From Streptomyces sp. 11x1 (GTDB lineage: Bacteria > Actinomycetota > Actinomycetes > Streptomycetales > Streptomycetaceae), in assembly GCF_032598905.1 (NCBI RefSeq), contig NZ_CP122458.1, positions 4,427,001-4,491,000 on the forward strand: a stretch of DNA of 64,000 bases, given 5' to 3'. Each line of letters starts with the position of its first letter. Positions within the stretch are counted from its first letter, which is position 1. A program made the position numbers and the translations under genes. Below are positions 60,541 to 64,000 of the stretch, piece after piece. Below the pieces are notes generated by a model. The model was not told the origin of the DNA. It saw only the letters and a program-made list of their open reading frames with translations, and made no database searches.

Positions 60541-61151
60541 CCGACGGCGTCCAGCTGGGAGACCTTCGGCTTGGTGGCGAGCTCCTGTTTGACGCGCGGC
60601 CATTCGGCGCGCAGCACGCTGTAGAAGATCGCGTCGCGGCGGCGCCCCCCGGGCATGTAGTTGAAGCTGCGCAGGGTGCCTTCCTCGACGGCCCCGATGT
60701 TGCGCAGGCCGCGACGGGCCTGGGTGTTGAGGATGTCGGTCTTGAACTCGACCCGCTCGGCACCGAGCGTGTCGAAGGCGTGTTCCAGCAGCAGGTATTT
60801 GGCCCAGCGGTTGATGCCCTGGCCCCGGAAATCACGGCCCAGCCAGGACCAGCCGATCTCCAGGCGGGCGTCGGCCTCGGCCATGTTGCCGTAGCTCATG
60901 CTGCCCGCGACGCGGCCGCTCGCCCGGTCGGTGATGACGTAGACGACGCGGCGGCCGGCCGCCTGGTCGGCGAGGCAGGCGTCGAAGAACTTCGTGAAGT
61001 CGGCGTCGGTCTCCACGGCGGAGACGAAGTAGCGCCAGATGTCGGGGTCCATGGCCACGGCCCGTACGTTCTCGCGGTCGGCCTCGACGACCGGTCGCAG
61101 CTGGACATGCTCGTTCTCCAGGACCGCTGCCGCGTTCTGTGTCCAGGTCAC
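60537..61151 (-). CDS. GNAT family N-acetyltransferase (RimJ/RimL-like)
   Basis: A 204-residue acyl-CoA-dependent transferase: ARLEIGWSWLGRDFRGQGIN is the conserved beta4-alpha3 CoA-binding region (Q/RxxGxG/A variant), then LLLEHAFDTLGAERVEFKTD and NTQARRGLRNIGAVEEGTLR. GTG 61151 (VTWTQNAAAVLEN) is 3 bp after the ACP stop; its own stop overlaps the C45 start. It likely acylates an amine in the product or a resistance substrate. Confidence 0.88.
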   Translation of the reverse strand: MTWTQNAAAVLENEHVQLRPVVEADRENVRAVAMDPDIWRYFVSAVETDADFTKFFDACLADQAAGRRVVYVITDRASGRVAGSMSYGNMAEADARLEIGWSWLGRDFRGQGINRWAKYLLLEHAFDTLGAERVEFKTDILNTQARRGLRNIGAVEEGTLRSFNYMPGGRRRDAIFYSVLRAEWPRVKQELATKPKVSQLDAVG

Positions 61152-61153
61152 GG

Positions 61154-61417
61154 TCAGGCCACCTTGTTCGTGTGTCGGGTCAGAGCCTCGGCGACGCTGC
61201 GCAGGGTGCGCATCTCGGCGAGATCGTGTTCGGTGAAGTTGGCGAGGTCGACGTCGGTCGCCTCGCACACCTCGGTCAGGAAGAGGACCTTGTTGAGGGA
61301 GGTCAGGCCGTAGGTGCCGGCCATGTCCGCGTCGAGGTCGAGGCCGTCGGGGCTGACGGGCGGGTTGAGCACCGCGGAGAGGTTGTCCCTGGCCGCGCTT
61401 TCGATGTCAGGCCGCAT
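61154..61417 (-). CDS. acyl carrier protein
   Basis: An 87-residue free-standing carrier protein. The attachment serine is in TYGLTSLNKVLFLTEVCEAT, with TSL in place of the usual DSL. Flanking helices (PDIESAARDNLSAVLN; FTEHDLAEMRTLRSVAEALT) are of ACP type. ATG 61417 overlaps the acyl-activating enzyme gene by 11 bp, so the ACP is probably its acyl acceptor. Confidence 0.9.
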   Translation of the reverse strand: MRPDIESAARDNLSAVLNPPVSPDGLDLDADMAGTYGLTSLNKVLFLTEVCEATDVDLANFTEHDLAEMRTLRSVAEALTRHTNKVA

Positions 61418-62936
61418 GGATGCCTTCCTTGCTGTCGTGGATCTCGGCCCGGTGGGCCTCGAAGATCTGCTGGCGTTTCGGCTTGTACTGGGAGGTGAGC
61501 AGGCCGCCCTCAATGCTGAACGGCATCTCGCTGACGACCACCCTGCTGATCTGTTCGTCCTTGGTCAACGAGGCGTTGGTCAGGGCGAGTTGGGCGGCGA
61601 TGGCCTCTCGGTCGGGGGGCACCTCGGCTGGGGAGACGACGGCGATGAGGTCGGTCTGCGCGGGGCAGAACAGCACACACTCGGCGATGGCCGGGCTGGT
61701 GCGCATGCTCTCCTCGATCGGCCGGACGATGACCTTCTTGCCGTTGTCGAGGACGATGACGTCGTCGGCCCGGCCGCGGATGAAGAGGAAGCCGTCCTTG
61801 TCGAGGTACCCGAGGTCGCCGGTGCGTACGGTGCCGTCGGGGCCGAAGACCCGCTCGGAGTCGCCGGGGCCGGCGTAGGCGTAGGCGTAACCCACGGGGT
61901 GGTCGCTGCGCACGCTGATGACGCCGTCCTCGTCGATCAGCACTTCCTTGCCGCGCAGCACCTTGCCGACACTGCCCTCGCGGCTGGCCTCGGGGTGGTT
62001 CTTGGTGACGATGCAGGTCTCGTTGAGCCCGTAGCCCTCGTAGATCGGCAGCCCGGCCTCGGTGAAGAAGCGCAGCATCGTCTGCGCGGCGGGCGCGGAA
62101 CCGGTCCACAGATAGCGGACACGGTCGCCGAACACGCGCTGGGCGGCCTGCTGGAGGGACTCTGTGACGCCCGGGCGGCGCAGCCGTGTCTCGATCTGCC
62201 GTTTGGCCGTCTCGTAGAAGGCGGGTACGCCCATGACGACGGTGGGCCGGGCGCGGCGCAGCGCCGCGAAGGCCGCCTCGTAGGTGCTTATGGTGACGTC
62301 GTGGCCGTGGGCGAGCGCGGAGTAGATCCAGTAGCGCTGCTGGAGCAGGGACAGCGGCAGGAAGACGAACAGGTCGTCGCCCGGCTTGTGCTCGAAGATC
62401 TCCTGCACCGAGGCCAGTGAGCTGTCGATGCTTCCGGCGGTCGCGCCCAGCCCCTTGGGCGTACCGGTGCTGCCCGAGGTGAACTTGATGGTCGTCACCT
62501 CGCGCGGTGCCCAGGTGACGAGGGGAAGGGGCTCCGCGCCGGGGTCGTCCGGCTCCTCGGCGAGGGCGCGGACCTCGCTGATCGGCAGGGTCCCGGGGGC
62601 GTTCGTCTGCCGGTCGGTGAACAGCAGCGTGACGCCGTAGCGCTCAGTGAGCTGGTCGTCGGGGTCGAACTTGCCGGGTTCGAAGCCTGCGGTCTCAGCC
62701 TTCAGGCGCAGTGCCGCAAGGTCGAGCAGCACCCATTCCAGGCTGTTGGCAGCCAGGATGCCGATCCGGTCGCCCGGTCCGATGCCACGCTCCCGGAGCC
62801 GCCTGGCCAGCCGACCGGACATCTCGTACAGCTCCGGCAGGCCGATGGTGCGGGTGCCGTCGAGCCGGGCGAAGGAGATGCGTCCGCGGATCGGCGAGGT
62901 GGAGACGATGAGGTTGAGCGTCGAGTGGTCGGTCAC
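61407..62936 (-). CDS. AMP-binding acyl-CoA/acyl-ACP synthetase
   Basis: Adenylates a carboxylic acid and probably loads it on the adjacent ACP. The 509-residue protein has TTIKFTSGSTGTPKG (A3 P-loop), YEGYGLNETCIVTKNHPEAS (A5), TGDLGYLDKDGFLFIRGRAD (A7/A8), and a C-terminal lysine in LLTSQYKPKRQQIFEAH. GTG 62936 overlaps the NRPS stop (GTGA). It resembles long-chain FadD-type enzymes (LPLSLLQQRYWIYSALAHGH) more than NRPS adenylation domains. Confidence 0.92.
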   Translation of the reverse strand: MTDHSTLNLIVSTSPIRGRISFARLDGTRTIGLPELYEMSGRLARRLRERGIGPGDRIGILAANSLEWVLLDLAALRLKAETAGFEPGKFDPDDQLTERYGVTLLFTDRQTNAPGTLPISEVRALAEEPDDPGAEPLPLVTWAPREVTTIKFTSGSTGTPKGLGATAGSIDSSLASVQEIFEHKPGDDLFVFLPLSLLQQRYWIYSALAHGHDVTISTYEAAFAALRRARPTVVMGVPAFYETAKRQIETRLRRPGVTESLQQAAQRVFGDRVRYLWTGSAPAAQTMLRFFTEAGLPIYEGYGLNETCIVTKNHPEASREGSVGKVLRGKEVLIDEDGVISVRSDHPVGYAYAYAGPGDSERVFGPDGTVRTGDLGYLDKDGFLFIRGRADDVIVLDNGKKVIVRPIEESMRTSPAIAECVLFCPAQTDLIAVVSPAEVPPDREAIAAQLALTNASLTKDEQISRVVVSEMPFSIEGGLLTSQYKPKRQQIFEAHRAEIHDSKEGIHAA

Positions 62937-64000
62937 TGTTCCCCCGCTCGCGAGGTGAGGGCGGTAGCCATGGCCCTGACGGTGTCCAGGTCTGCGAACA
63001 TGTCGAGCGGGATGGTGATGCCGAACCGCTTGCGCACGGCAGTGAGGATCCGGGCCGCGGCGATGGAGTCGCCGCCGAGGGCGCCCAGGCTGTCGTGGAC
63101 GCCGACCCGCGCGCCGCGCAGGACCTGGGACCAGATCTCGACGAGGGCCTTCTCGGTGTCCGTCGCGGGTTCGCCGCCGCTGCCCGGCCCGTCGGCGGTG
63201 CGCACCGTGTCCTCGACGGGGACATCAGCGAGCTTGCCCCGGTCGACCTTGCCGTTCTTGGTCAGCGGCAGTTCCTCGCGCCAGATCACGGCGGTGGGGA
63301 CCATGTAGTCGGGCAGGTCGCGGCGCAGGGCGTCGCGCAGTTCGGCCAGGCCTGGCCGTCGCTCACCGGCCGGCACCAGATGGGCCACCAGGCGGTCGCC
63401 CTGGGCACCGGGGCGTCCGGCGACGACGGCCAGTGCCACGGCGTCGATGGCGGCCAGCCGCGTCTCGACCTCGCCGGCCTCGATGCGGTAGCCGTTGACC
63501 TTGATCTGGAAATCGGTGCGGCCGAGGATCGCGATGTCGCCGTCCGGCAGATAGCGGCCCAGGTCGCCGGTGCGGTAGAGGCGTTCGCCGCGACGACCGT
63601 CGTGGAAGAACCGCTCGGCGGTGCGCGCCTCGTCGCCCCAGTAGCCCCGGGCCAGGCCGGTGCCCGCCGCGCAGATCTCGCCGGTCACCCAGTCGGGACA
63701 GTCCAGCCCGTCCCGGTCGAGCACATAGGCGCGGTTGTTGGCGTTCGGGCGGCCGTACGGGATGGACTCGCTGCCGTCCTCGTCGGGGCCGACGGGGTGC
63801 AGGATGTTCCAGATCGTCGTCTCGGTGGGGCCGCCGAGCGAGATGACGTCCACGTCGGGCTTCAGCTGGCGCAGCGCGGCGGGCAGGGCCGGTGGGATAC
63901 GGTCGCCGCTCATCATGACCAGGCGCAGTGCGGGCGGCACGGTGCCGTCGGCGACCGCCTGGTCGTGCAGCAGGGAGACGATGGCGGGCACCGAGTTCCA
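62933..64000 (-). CDS. non-ribosomal peptide synthetase, adenylation-carrier C-terminal part (runs off the right edge)
   Basis: The visible 355 residues are the second half of an adenylation domain and a peptidyl carrier domain. A5 is DVISLGGPTETTIWNILHPV, A6 GEICAAGTGLARGYW, A7 RLYRTGDLGRYLPDGDIAIL, A8 GRTDFQIKVNGYRIEAGEVE, A10 LPLTKNGKVDRGKL, and the carrier serine is in LGALGGDSIAAARILTAV. No thioesterase follows. The SLGGPTETTIWN variant (instead of NxYGPTE) is one I associate with cysteine-type domains of siderophore synthetases, but the specificity residues lie mostly outside the window. Confidence 0.92.
   Translation of the reverse strand, partial: WNSVPAIVSLLHDQAVADGTVPPALRLVMMSGDRIPPALPAALRQLKPDVDVISLGGPTETTIWNILHPVGPDEDGSESIPYGRPNANNRAYVLDRDGLDCPDWVTGEICAAGTGLARGYWGDEARTAERFFHDGRRGERLYRTGDLGRYLPDGDIAILGRTDFQIKVNGYRIEAGEVETRLAAIDAVALAVVAGRPGAQGDRLVAHLVPAGERRPGLAELRDALRRDLPDYMVPTAVIWREELPLTKNGKVDRGKLADVPVEDTVRTADGPGSGGEPATDTEKALVEIWSQVLRGARVGVHDSLGALGGDSIAAARILTAVRKRFGITIPLDMFADLDTVRAMATALTSRAGEQ

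Overview
The window is very GC-rich actinobacterial chromosome, almost certainly Streptomyces. The evidence is extreme GC at third codon positions, frequent GTG and TTG starts, a tipA/MerR gene with its classical operator, AfsR- and WhiJ-type regulators, Zur-controlled duplicate ribosomal proteins, and a folE-ftsH-hpt-tilS-dacB-ppa order typical of the genus core.

0-12 kb is housekeeping, mostly on the minus strand: the 5' part of folP, folE, ftsH, hpt, tilS, a zinc metalloprotease-like protein, a class C penicillin-binding protein, ppa, a ThrE-like exporter and a DedA protein with a Q/N/G/Y-rich tail. 12-25 kb is regulatory and accessory: tipA with its operator, a cupin, a PucR regulator divergent from glutamate decarboxylase, a PadR-ABC exporter operon, DinB, an aldehyde dehydrogenase, and a WhiJ-type set (XRE/DUF5753 regulator, HATPase anti-sigma-like protein, DUF397 protein) in which two genes carry the same bipartite motif. 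25-28 kb is a zinc-independent ribosomal protein island (S18, L31, L33, L28, S14, plus a CobW-like protein) around a Zur-box. 28-41 kb holds two lipoproteins, a DUF2786 protein, a LolD/FtsX ABC system, a Clp-N/HTH protein behind a leaderless promoter with twin operators, a family A DNA polymerase, an AfsR-like SARP-STAND-TPR regulator and a glycosyltransferase.

40-47 kb is worn by mobile elements: an orphan TnpB 3' end, a truncated DUF6000 gene, a Tat-exported alpha-helical protein under a LacI-type palindrome, a frameshifted TnpB element abutting an FtsX-permease remnant, and a two-component pair fused by internal deletion. A GC-rich hairpin repeat recurs at gene ends and is also found in frame inside two genes.

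47-58 kb has a saccharopine-dehydrogenase-like reductase, a GlxA regulator, and the most striking locus: a minus-strand operon of trypsin/mini-STAND protein, PknG-like kinase, VWA/zinc-ribbon protein, GlnX-like four-helix membrane protein and GlnH-like solute-binding protein, divergent from a Trypco2 gene. It reads as an enlarged PknG-GlnX-GlnH solute-sensing pathway joined to a protease/NTPase conflict-type module.

At about 58.5 kb lies the 3' half of a tRNA-Thr(CGU) gene followed by its terminator. This is the signature of an integrated element. To its right, as far as the window edge, is a tightly coupled minus-strand cassette: NRPS adenylation-carrier module, acyl-activating enzyme, acyl carrier protein, GNAT, C45 Ntn-acyltransferase and Sfp-type PPTase. 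It is probably part of a horizontally acquired natural-product pathway.
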